DNA from: Microvirga sp. TS319
GTDB taxonomy: Bacteria; Pseudomonadota; Alphaproteobacteria; Rhizobiales; Beijerinckiaceae
Direction: 5' to 3'
NCBI RefSeq assembly: GCF_041276405.1
Contig: NZ_JBGGGT010000001.1
Coordinates: forward strand, 727,501-791,500
DNA: 64,000 nucleotides
The position numbers were made by a program, and so were the translations under genes. Below, piece by piece: positions 28,443 to 35,738 of the stretch. Every line of letters begins with the position of its first letter. Position 1 is the stretch's first letter. Under the pieces are notes generated by a model. The model worked only from the letters and a program-made list of their open reading frames with translations. It was not told the DNA's origin and made no database searches.

Positions 28443-29288
28443 ATGAACCTCAAGGGAAAGACGCTTTTCATCACCGGAGCCTCTCGCGGCATCGGTCTCG
28501 CCATCGGGCTGCGCGCGGCCAGAGACGGCGCGAATATCGTCATCGCGGCCAAGACCGCGGAGCCGCATCCCAGGCTCCCCGGAACCATCTACACGGCTGC
28601 GGAAGAAATCGAGAAGGCGGGCGGCAAGGCGTTGCCGCTCATCGTCGACGTGCGCGACGAGGCGGCGGTGAGCGGCGCCATCGACAAGGCGGCCGAGACC
28701 TTCGGCGGCCTCGATATCGTGGTGAACAACGCCAGCGCCATCAGCCTCACGCCGACTCCGGTGACGGACATGAAGCGGTTCGATCTGATGCACCAGATCA
28801 ACACGCGCGGCACCTACATGGTGTCGAAATATGCAATCCGGCATCTGGAGAAGGCCCAGAACCCGCACATCCTCATGCTGTCGCCGCCTCTCGACATGAA
28901 AGAGAAGTGGTTCGCACCGCATCTGGCCTATTCCCTTGCGAAATACGGAATGAGCCTCTGCGTGCTCGGGCTTGCCGGCGAGCTGCGGGGAAGGGGCATC
29001 GCCGTCAATGCGCTCTGGCCGCGCACCACCATCGCGACGAGCGCCGTGAGGAACCTTTTGGGCGGCGAGGAGATCGTGCAGGCGAGCCGAACACCGGAGA
29101 TCCTGGCCGATGCGGCCTATGCTGTCTTCGGAAAACCCTCGCGGAGCTTCTCCGGCCATTTCCTCATCGACGACGTTTTCCTGAGCGGCGAGGGCGTGAC
29201 CGATTTCGAGAAGTACCACGTCGATCCCGGCAAGACGCTGATGCCGGATTTCTTCGTGCCGGACGATACGCCGCCGCTGTCCCGATGA
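28443..29288 (+). CDS. Short-chain dehydrogenase (HSDL2-like)
   Basis: The protein has 281 residues. The NAD(P)-binding motif is FITGASRGIGLAIGLRAARD (residues 9-28). NNASAI is at about 99-104. The usual catalytic Ser region reads ILMLSPPLDM, with Y and K in AYSLAKYGMSL. A long extra segment near the C-terminus (HVDPGKTLMPDFFVPDD) matches the group that includes SDR domains of hydroxysteroid dehydrogenase-like protein 2 and citronellol-type dehydrogenases. It lies in one operon with the acyl-CoA dehydrogenase, so a role in oxidation of acyl or isoprenoid chains is likely. Substrate unknown. Confidence 0.87.
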   Translation: MNLKGKTLFITGASRGIGLAIGLRAARDGANIVIAAKTAEPHPRLPGTIYTAAEEIEKAGGKALPLIVDVRDEAAVSGAIDKAAETFGGLDIVVNNASAISLTPTPVTDMKRFDLMHQINTRGTYMVSKYAIRHLEKAQNPHILMLSPPLDMKEKWFAPHLAYSLAKYGMSLCVLGLAGELRGRGIAVNALWPRTTIATSAVRNLLGGEEIVQASRTPEILADAAYAVFGKPSRSFSGHFLIDDVFLSGEGVTDFEKYHVDPGKTLMPDFFVPDDTPPLSR

Positions 29289-29309
29289 GACCGCAGGAGC
29301 GATCCACTT

Positions 29310-29385
29310 CCCGCAGGCCCGGACTTGATCCGGGCATCCAGGTCTCTAAACCTGAGGGGCTCCTGAAGGAGATCCAGGGACCGCC
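29310..29385. repeat. Family B palindromic repeat, copy 8
   Basis: CCCGGACTTGATCCGGGCAT followed by CCAGGTCTCTAAACCTG. The first arm is a clear CCCGGA/TCCGGG hairpin. Confidence 0.55.
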
Positions 29386-29414
29386 CGGAGATCGCCAGGC
29401 GAGCGGAGGTGAGT

Positions 29415-30410
29415 ATGATCGTGATCCATAGACCGGCTCAGGCAGCGGCTTCCTCAGGAGAGTCGCTCGTGCGGTCCGTGCTGCCCCCGGGAGAGCCGAT
29501 CCCTGACGACACCCTCTGGGTCGATCTGATCGACCCGATACGGGATGAGGATCGGGTCGTCGAACGCCACCTCAATATCGAGATTCCCACCCGCGAGGAG
29601 ATGGCGGACATCGAGCCGTCCGAGATCCTCTACAGCGAGAACAACGCGCGCTATATGACCGCGCGTGTGCTCTGCAGTTCCGACACGGAGAACCCGAAGC
29701 TCATCGACGTTTCGTTCATCCTGACCGAGGGGGCGCTCGTGACCGTGCGCTATGGCGAGCCGCGCTCCTTCAGCATGTTCACGACCCGCTCCGGCAAGCC
29801 GGGCGGGTGCCGGCATCAGCCGGAGGCTGTCCTCGATGGTCTTATCGAGACCATCATCGACCGTGCCGCCGAAATTCTTGGAGCGATCGGGCAGCGCATC
29901 GACCGCCTGTCGCAATCGATCTTCGAGAACGAGAAGAAGGGCACGCGCCGCACCGCCTCGTTCCGGGTGGCCCTCAAATCCATCGGACGCAAGGCGGACG
30001 TGATCTCGAACGTGCGCGAGAGCATGGTCTCGGTCGAGCGCCTGCTGCTCTTCCTGTCCGCCACCATGCCGAGGCCGCAGAAATCGCGCGGCTACCAGGC
30101 GGAATGGCGCACCGCCCTGCGCGATGTGCAATCCATCGAGGAGCATGCGACCTTCCTGTCCAACAAGGTCCAGTTCCTGCTCGACGCCACGCTCGGTCTC
30201 GTCACCATCGAGCAGAACGATATCATCAAGATCTTCTCGGTGATGTCGGTGATCTTCCTGCCTCCGACCCTGATATCATCGCTCTATGGCATGAACTTCA
30301 AGCTCATGCCGGAGCTCGATTGGGAGTTCGGCTATCCCTGGGCGATCGCCCTCATGATCCTCGCGGCCGTGCTGCCCTATCTCTATTTCCGTTGGAAACG
30401 ATGGCTTTGA
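29415..30410 (+). CDS. corA: CorA family divalent cation transporter
   Basis: The protein has 331 residues from ATG 29415, which has GGAGG five bases upstream; the GTG at 29409 is too close to that site. A large acidic cytoplasmic N-terminal domain is followed by a long helix (RAAEILGAIGQRIDRLSQSI) and two C-terminal membrane helices. The signature YGMNF at the end of the first membrane helix and the MPELDWEF loop define CorA selectivity for magnesium, cobalt or nickel. Both this and an MgtE transporter are present in the window. It appears to be monocistronic. Confidence 0.94.
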   Translation: MIVIHRPAQAAASSGESLVRSVLPPGEPIPDDTLWVDLIDPIRDEDRVVERHLNIEIPTREEMADIEPSEILYSENNARYMTARVLCSSDTENPKLIDVSFILTEGALVTVRYGEPRSFSMFTTRSGKPGGCRHQPEAVLDGLIETIIDRAAEILGAIGQRIDRLSQSIFENEKKGTRRTASFRVALKSIGRKADVISNVRESMVSVERLLLFLSATMPRPQKSRGYQAEWRTALRDVQSIEEHATFLSNKVQFLLDATLGLVTIEQNDIIKIFSVMSVIFLPPTLISSLYGMNFKLMPELDWEFGYPWAIALMILAAVLPYLYFRWKRWL

Positions 30411-30416
30411 CGCGCG

Positions 30417-30470
30417 CATGTCATCCCCACTGTCGTGTCATCCCGGCGCAGGCGGGGACCCATAACGACT
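30417..30470. repeat. Family B palindromic repeat, copy 9
   Basis: GTCATCCCCACTGTCGTGTC and ATCCCGGCGCAGGCGGGGAC: CCCGGCG and the following CGGGG pair imperfectly. It lies directly behind corA. Confidence 0.45.
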
Positions 30471-30474
30471 CGCG

Positions 30475-30593
30475 CGTCGTGCGAAAAAGGGGACCCGGTT
30501 TTTCGCAGCAAACGATGCGCTGTTCTATAGAGGGAGCATCGGGTGCGATCCCAAAAGTGCAAATGCTCTTCCCGCGTCCGATGCTCTAGAGCC
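30475..30593. repeat. Family A interspersed repeat, copy 4
   Basis: CGTCGTGCGAAAAAGGGGAC, CCGGTTTTTCGCAGC, GATGCGCTGTTCTATAGAGG, GAGCATCGGGTGCGATCCCA and final GTCCGATGCTCTAGAGC. Both modules of the family are present. Confidence 0.75.
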
Positions 30594-30704
30594 ATATCCA
30601 CTTCGCGGAAAAAAGCTCTCATCGGTGAAGGGAAGCGCAGCGGCCGCCGCCGTGTCAGCCCCGGAACGACAAGTGGGTGTATGAGGAGGTAAAGGAGACC
30701 AACC

Positions 30705-31454
30705 ATGTGCGGGCGCTATGCGATCACCCTTCCGCCTGAAACCTACCGGGAGTTCTTCGGCTACCCGGAGCAGCCGAACTTTCCTCCGCGCTACAACGTG
30801 GCCCCTACGCAGCCCGTGCCCATCGTGCTGGAGGATCGTGGTGAGCGGCATTTCATGCTGGTACGCTGGGGCTTCCTGCCGTCCTGGGTCAAGGACCCGA
30901 AGGACTTTCCCCTCGTCATCAATGCACGCGGCGAGACGCTCGAGACGAAGCCGACATTCAAGGCCGCCCTGAAACGGCGGCGCTGCATCTTTCTGGCCGA
31001 CGGCTTCTACGAGTGGCAGCGCCACGGCCGCGAGAAGACGCCGTTCCTGATCCGCCCACGCTCGCGCAAGCCCATGCCGATGGCGGGTTTGTGGGAAACC
31101 TACATGAGTCCGGACGGCGCCGAGATCGATACTGCCGCGATCGTCACCACGGACGCCAACGGCGCGCTCTCCGCCGTGCATGAGCGCATGCCCGTGATCC
31201 TCTCGGAGGAGGAGATCGGCGCGTGGCTCGACGTGCGCGACGAGCGCACCAATGTCATGCGTCTCGTGCGACCGTGCCCCGACGATTGGCTCGAGGTGGT
31301 TCCAGTCTCGAGCCGTGTGAACAAGGTCGAGAACGACGACCCGGGCCTGATGGAGCCCCTGATCGCGCCGGAAACCGCACCGGTGCGCAAGAGCAAGCCA
31401 AAGGCCAAGCAACCGCTTTCGAGCGACGAGGACGAGCAGGGGAGCCTGTTTTAG
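30705..31454 (+). CDS. yedK: SOS response-associated peptidase / abasic-site shield, YedK/HMCES family
   Basis: The protein has 249 residues. Cys2 directly after Met (MCGRYAI) is the residue that forms a thiazolidine link with abasic sites in single-stranded DNA once the methionine is removed. Other family residues are N in RYNVAPTQPVP, NARGETLETKPTF, the catalytic-type FYEWQ and H in HERMPVIL. The protein protects replication forks from strand breaks. A lysine-rich tail (KSKPKAKQ) is unusual but plausible for DNA binding. The start has a strong AAGGAGA site. Confidence 0.95.
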   Translation: MCGRYAITLPPETYREFFGYPEQPNFPPRYNVAPTQPVPIVLEDRGERHFMLVRWGFLPSWVKDPKDFPLVINARGETLETKPTFKAALKRRRCIFLADGFYEWQRHGREKTPFLIRPRSRKPMPMAGLWETYMSPDGAEIDTAAIVTTDANGALSAVHERMPVILSEEEIGAWLDVRDERTNVMRLVRPCPDDWLEVVPVSSRVNKVENDDPGLMEPLIAPETAPVRKSKPKAKQPLSSDEDEQGSLF

Positions 31455-31514
31455 CTCCTCTTTCCGTCATGCTCCCGCTTGTTACGGCCATCTCCATCGT
31501 CCCGACCGCTGTCT

Positions 31515-31637
31515 CTAGCGCATCGTGCGGACCCAGCGGGCCGCGCTCGCGCATCGTGCGAAAAGTGGCCCCGGCTTTCACGAACGTGGCCCTTCGGGTC
31601 CGAATCAAACGATGCGCTCATCTAAGAAGGGGGTATC
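31515..31637. repeat. Family A interspersed repeat, copy 5
   Basis: CTAGCGCATCGTGCGGACCC, CATCGTGCGAAAAGTGGCCC, CGTGGCCCTTCGGGTCCG and GATGCGCTCATCTAAGAAGG in order. Same composite order as copy 1. The gap from 31454 to 31882 otherwise shows no gene that I can support. Confidence 0.75.
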
Positions 31638-31881
31638 GAATCCATTAGGCCAAATCCGCGGATGACGCGAAGCGTTCCAGGGATGAGCGGCTATCGCCGA
31701 ATGGTTACGGCGACTTGCCTGCAGAGCTTGCAGTAAAATGGGAGACTGGTTCCAGGCATAAGGTGCCGCCATGGCATAACAAAATGCTATATCATGGGGC
31801 GGTCGTCCGAGTGATAGGCTGTTGGATCCGCTTCGCGGGAAAGGCGGTCTAGCTTTTAGGCGACGCGACGGGGAGCGACAA

Positions 31882-32097
31882 TTATGCTCGCCGACGACCG
31901 GCTTGGTAGTTCGCCGGAGCCAATCCAGACGCATCTCGGCCGGCTTTCGCGGTTTCAAGAGGACCGCTCCTCCACTGAATCATCGCTGGGGCCAGCAGCT
32001 TTGTGGCAACGCCCACCCCGGAGCCGACAATCAGCCCCACCGCGACGATGCACAGCAGCTGGCGCCAGTGGCGTGCGTCATTGAACACGGTTCTCAT
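31882..32097 (-). CDS. Small membrane protein
   Basis: ATG 32097 has AAGGGG six bases upstream and opens a 71-residue frame beginning MRTVFNDARHWRQLL. One membrane span is clear (LLCIVAVGLIVGSGVGVATK), followed by a charged tail. No family is recognised. It is transcribed alone. A frame open to 32154 lacks a start with a ribosome site. The codon choice fits the neighbouring genes only loosely. Confidence 0.5.
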   Translation of the reverse strand: MRTVFNDARHWRQLLCIVAVGLIVGSGVGVATKLLAPAMIQWRSGPLETAKAGRDASGLAPANYQAGRRRA

Positions 32098-32302
32098 CGT
32101 TGCCCCTTCTAAACCTGCCAGGGTTCCCTTTTCTGTTCGACAAGCACATAGCACTTCTCGATCCCCAATGGCGAGACATCAATGACGCAGCCGAGGCCGG
32201 TTCCGCCTCGTTCTTCAGGAAAGGCGGGGAGGAGAGGCCCCTAAACGATTGATCGCCGACGCTCTTGCCATCTTTTTCGTGGGCGGCTAGGCAGCCGTTG
32301 CC

Positions 32303-33121
32303 ATGCTGCCATTGTCCGTGTTCATCATTGCCAAGAACGAGGCCGACCGGATCGGCGCGACGATCCGCGCCGTGCGCGACCTGACGGACGATATCGTGGT
32401 CATCGACTCGGGCTCGACCGACGGCACCCAGGCGCTGGCCGAGGAGCTGGGCGCACGGGTGCTGTTCAATCCGTGGCCGGGCTACGGCCAGCAGAAGCGC
32501 TTCGGCGAGGAGCAGTGCCGCCACCCCTGGCTGCTCAACCTCGATGCCGACGAGGAGCTCTCGCCGGCCCTGCGCGCGGAGATCCGGGCGCTGTTCGCGC
32601 ACGGCGAGCCGCCACGCCCGGCCTATGGGATCCGCATTGCCGAGACCTATCCCGGCGAGGCCGCGCCGCATCCGCTGGCCTACCGGATCGCCCCGGTGCG
32701 GCTCTACCACCGCGAGGTCGGGCGCTACTCGACCTCGCTGGTGCACGACCGGGTCGAGCTTAAGCCGGGCACGCGGGTCGGCAAGCTCAAGGGCCTGGTC
32801 CATCACCGCTCGATCCGCTCGCTCGGCGACCAGATCGCCAAGCTCAACCTCTACACCGACCAGCTCGCCCTCGACCTCGAGGTGCGCGGCGTCTTGATCC
32901 CGACCTGGCGGCTCTATTGCGAGTTCCCGGCCGCCTTTCTCAAGGCCTATTTCGGGCGGCTGCACTTCCTGCGCGGCACCTACGGCTTTCTCATCGCCAT
33001 GAACTACGCCATCTGGCGTCACCTGCGCCTCGCCAAGCACTACGAGAAAAAACGTCGGAATGCCCTGGAAGCGTATCGAGCCAAGGACGTCCAAGGGTTG
33101 GTGCCCCAGGCCAGGGAGTGA
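32303..33121 (+). CDS. Family 2 glycosyltransferase, WaaE/KdtX-like
   Basis: The protein has 272 residues. It has the GT-A fold marks: LSVFIIAKNEADRIGATIRA at the N-terminus, the first aspartate in VVIDSGSTDGTQALAEEL, and the DxD-type motif LLNLDADEELSP near residue 80. Later, YGQQKRFGEEQC and LYHREVGRYSTSLVHDRVEL match the WaaE/KdtX subgroup, which adds glucose or heptose to lipopolysaccharide core sugars from the cytoplasmic face. The gene stands alone between a repeat-rich gap and the end of the penicillin-binding protein operon. GC content looks higher than its surroundings. No clear ribosome site precedes ATG 32303. Confidence 0.87.
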   Translation: MLPLSVFIIAKNEADRIGATIRAVRDLTDDIVVIDSGSTDGTQALAEELGARVLFNPWPGYGQQKRFGEEQCRHPWLLNLDADEELSPALRAEIRALFAHGEPPRPAYGIRIAETYPGEAAPHPLAYRIAPVRLYHREVGRYSTSLVHDRVELKPGTRVGKLKGLVHHRSIRSLGDQIAKLNLYTDQLALDLEVRGVLIPTWRLYCEFPAAFLKAYFGRLHFLRGTYGFLIAMNYAIWRHLRLAKHYEKKRRNALEAYRAKDVQGLVPQARE

Positions 33122-33189
33122 TGCCCGCGTGCCGCGCGATGCTTCGGATAGTCCGTCGCTCCGCTGTAATCCAAAGTGGCGAGTGCGCC

Positions 33190-33298
33190 GGAAGTGAAAA
33201 GTGGAATCCACGTTTGGGATTTCCTCCGATGCTCCCTTCCTGGAAAGAGCGCATCGTTCTTGCGAAAAACCAGCTCCACTTTCTCGCATGATGCGCTG
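33190..33298. repeat. Family A interspersed repeat, copy 6
   Basis: GAAGTGAAAAGTGGAATCCA, CGTTTGGGATTTCCTCCGAT, GCTCCCTTCCTGGAAAGAGC, GCATCGTTCTTGCG and TTCTCGCATGATGCGCT. It lies between the convergent glycosyltransferase and UPF0126 genes. Confidence 0.75.
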
Positions 33299-33413
33299 GG
33301 GGAAACAGTATCGAACGTGAAACGGTTGGGCTCACATGTCCGAACACGTCGATGGGAATGAGGCATGTCCATCGAGGATGGCTCGGCGATGGATTCGGCG
33401 CCTGACCAGGCCG

Positions 33414-34058
33414 TCAGCGCTTTATCTCGTCCCGTGTCCGACCTGGCCGGGGGCGATAGCGCGGTAGAGACCAATCCCAGCGGAGTGCCGCTGCCCGGAT
33501 CACGAATGCAGTCAGGAATCCGCTGGTCAGTGCGAACTCGCGCGTGGTCCCCGCCAGCGCCAAGGCAACGAAGATCGCCGCTCCGGCCAGGGCGGCGGAT
33601 GCATAGATCTCGCGGCTGAGAATGACCGGGCTTTCGCCACCGAGGACATCCCTGACGACCCCCCCGAAGGTCGCCGTGATCACGCCCATCGCGACGGCGA
33701 CGATAGGGCTGGCCTCGGCGAGCAGCGCCTTCTCGGCGCCGGTTACCGCGAACAGTGCCATGCCGATTGCGTCGAACCAGAGGAGAAGCTTGAGCCGGGA
33801 CTGCGGAATGTGGGCAAGAAAGAACGCGGCGCACGAAACCAGCACGCAGGTCACCAGATAGGCCGGTTCCTTTACCCAGAAGACCGGAAGCGCGTTGATG
33901 AGCGTGTCGCGGATCGTCCCCCCGCCAATTCCGGTCGCCGTGCCGAGCAGCACGAAGCCAACCAGGTCCATTTGCTTGCGTGAGGCGACCAGGGCCCCCG
34001 TGGTTGCAAACACGATGACCCCGAACCAGTCGAGCAAGGCGGCAAAGGTATCGAACAT
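33414..34058 (-). CDS. UPF0126/TRIC-like membrane protein (glycine transporter family)
   Basis: From ATG 34058 the protein has 214 residues (a GTG at 34073 adds five). It is built from two copies of a three-helix unit. First copy: FGVIVFATTGALVASRKQMD and GFVLLGTATGIGGGTIRDTL. Second copy: FDAIGMALFAVTGAEKALLA and GVITATFGGVVRDVLGGESP, with the conserved GGGxxRD and GGVVRD turns. E. coli members YadS and YicG have been linked to glycine transport, and the fold is that of TRIC channels. It is the third gene behind a glycine riboswitch, 28 bases after the class B penicillin-binding protein, so glycine import or export is a well-motivated guess. Direction is unknown. Confidence 0.88.
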   Translation of the reverse strand: MFDTFAALLDWFGVIVFATTGALVASRKQMDLVGFVLLGTATGIGGGTIRDTLINALPVFWVKEPAYLVTCVLVSCAAFFLAHIPQSRLKLLLWFDAIGMALFAVTGAEKALLAEASPIVAVAMGVITATFGGVVRDVLGGESPVILSREIYASAALAGAAIFVALALAGTTREFALTSGFLTAFVIRAAALRWDWSLPRYRPRPGRTRDEIKR

Positions 34059-34086
34059 CTCTCTCGTTTCCACTAGAAGGGGCAGG

Positions 34087-35724
34087 TCATTGGGCGATGA
34101 CCGTCTCGGGACGGATCCCCAGTAACGGCAGGATCTCGCCCATGACCTGCCGTGTCACCGGCACGGCGTTCCACCCGGAGGTTCGGAAGCCGAAGGTTTC
34201 CGGCAGGCCGCGCGGCTCGTCCAGGATCGTCAGGAACAAGTAGCGCGGTGCGTCGATGGGGGCGACGCCGACAAAAAAGGTCATGACCTTATCCTTGGAA
34301 TAGATCCCGCGGACAACCTTTTCGGAAGTTCCCGTCTTGCCGCCGATCCGGATCGGATCGAGGGCAGCACGACGGGCAGATCCGGCTTCGACATTCAGGC
34401 GCATCAGGTCCCGGATGGCTTTGACGGTTGCGGGTTTGATGACGTCCCTGGCGCGAAGGCGGGCCTCAAGGCCATGGTCCGCGAGGAAGGTGGGGGTGAT
34501 CAGATCGCCGCCGTTGACAAGGGCGGCCACGGCCATGGCGCTCTGGAGCGGAGTCACCGCGATGCCGTGCCCGAACGCGACGGTCGCGGTCGTGACGTCG
34601 CTCCATCGCGATGGCACGATGGGCGCGGAGCTCTCGGCGAGTTCCGTCCGGACCTTGTCGAACTGCCCTAGCGTCATCAGGAACGACCGGAGCCTCTTTG
34701 CGCCGATGGTCAGCGCCATGCGGCTCATGGCAATGTTCGATGAGTAGATGAAGCTCTCGGGCAGTGTCAGGACCCGTTTCTTCCCGCGGAAATCGTCGAT
34801 GGCAGCGCCGCCGACGGCAAGCGGCCGGCTGACGTCGAAGGTGGAACCGAGCGTGAACAGCCCGGTCTCCAAGGCCAGTGCGGTCGTCAGGGCCTTGTAG
34901 ATCGATCCCATCTCGTAGCGGCCTACCTGCATTCGGTTGATGCGATCGGATTGCAGCGCCAGACCGGGCTCGTTCGGATCGAAGTCGGGCAGCGACACAA
35001 GGGCGATCACCTCTCCGTTCGTGACGTCGAGGACGAGCCCGGCGGCGGCAATGGCCCCATACGTTTCCACAGCAAGGCGAAGGCGCTCGGCGTAGAGATG
35101 CTGGATCCGGAGGTCGATGCTGAGGCGAACGGGCTGAGCGTCGGGTTCTGCCCCCGCCCGGACGGAGGTCGGTTCATGCATTGCCATCGTGGCATCGATC
35201 CATTTCTCGATGCCCGCAAGGCCCCGGTTGTCGATATCGACCGCCCCAAGGACATGCGCGGCCGCCGCCCCATTGGGATAGACCCGCGTCGGCTCGTGCC
35301 GGAGGTGGATGCCTGCAAGACCGAGGGACCAGACGCGGTCGGCCATCGAGGGCGGAATCGAGCGTTTGATCCAGGCGAAGCCCGACCCCGACGTGAATTT
35401 CCGGCGGAGGTCGTGCGGGTCGAGATCGCCGAACACCTCGACCAATCCCTCGACTGCCTCATCCACATCGATAATCCGCCGGGGTTCCGCGTAGACCGAG
35501 AAGGCCTTCAGCTCCTTGGCGAGCAGGACGCCGTTTCGGTCGACGATGTCGGGCCGTGCCCGCTGGATCAGGTCCGGAGAGGCCGCCCGCGGCTCGGCAG
35601 GGTCTAGGCCGAACGCAACGAGCCTCATCGCAAGTGCGGCGAACAGGCCGATAAACCCGATGGCGGCCAGCCGGATGCGGGCAGGCGTCCGCTCGAATGC
35701 GAGCGTGAACAGAGGCTGTGCCAT
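34087..35724 (-). CDS. FtsI-like class B penicillin-binding protein (D,D-transpeptidase)
   Basis: The protein has 545 residues. One N-terminal membrane helix (LAAIGFIGLFAALAMRLVAF) is followed by the dimerisation domain with RPDIVDRNGVLLAKELKAFS and the transpeptidase. Active-site motifs are SIYK (S274-K277, usually STFK in FtsI), SSN (328-330) and KTGT (463-466), so it should be active. It is similar to alphaproteobacterial FtsI throughout but lies outside any division-gene cluster, so it is probably a second copy. It starts 14 bases after the class A gene and is cotranscribed with it behind the glycine riboswitch. Role proposed: septal or side-wall cross-linking when glycine alters stem peptides. 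Confidence 0.9.
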   Translation of the reverse strand: MAQPLFTLAFERTPARIRLAAIGFIGLFAALAMRLVAFGLDPAEPRAASPDLIQRARPDIVDRNGVLLAKELKAFSVYAEPRRIIDVDEAVEGLVEVFGDLDPHDLRRKFTSGSGFAWIKRSIPPSMADRVWSLGLAGIHLRHEPTRVYPNGAAAAHVLGAVDIDNRGLAGIEKWIDATMAMHEPTSVRAGAEPDAQPVRLSIDLRIQHLYAERLRLAVETYGAIAAAGLVLDVTNGEVIALVSLPDFDPNEPGLALQSDRINRMQVGRYEMGSIYKALTTALALETGLFTLGSTFDVSRPLAVGGAAIDDFRGKKRVLTLPESFIYSSNIAMSRMALTIGAKRLRSFLMTLGQFDKVRTELAESSAPIVPSRWSDVTTATVAFGHGIAVTPLQSAMAVAALVNGGDLITPTFLADHGLEARLRARDVIKPATVKAIRDLMRLNVEAGSARRAALDPIRIGGKTGTSEKVVRGIYSKDKVMTFFVGVAPIDAPRYLFLTILDEPRGLPETFGFRTSGWNAVPVTRQVMGEILPLLGIRPETVIAQ

Positions 35725-35738
35725 CGCGTCGCCCCGTC

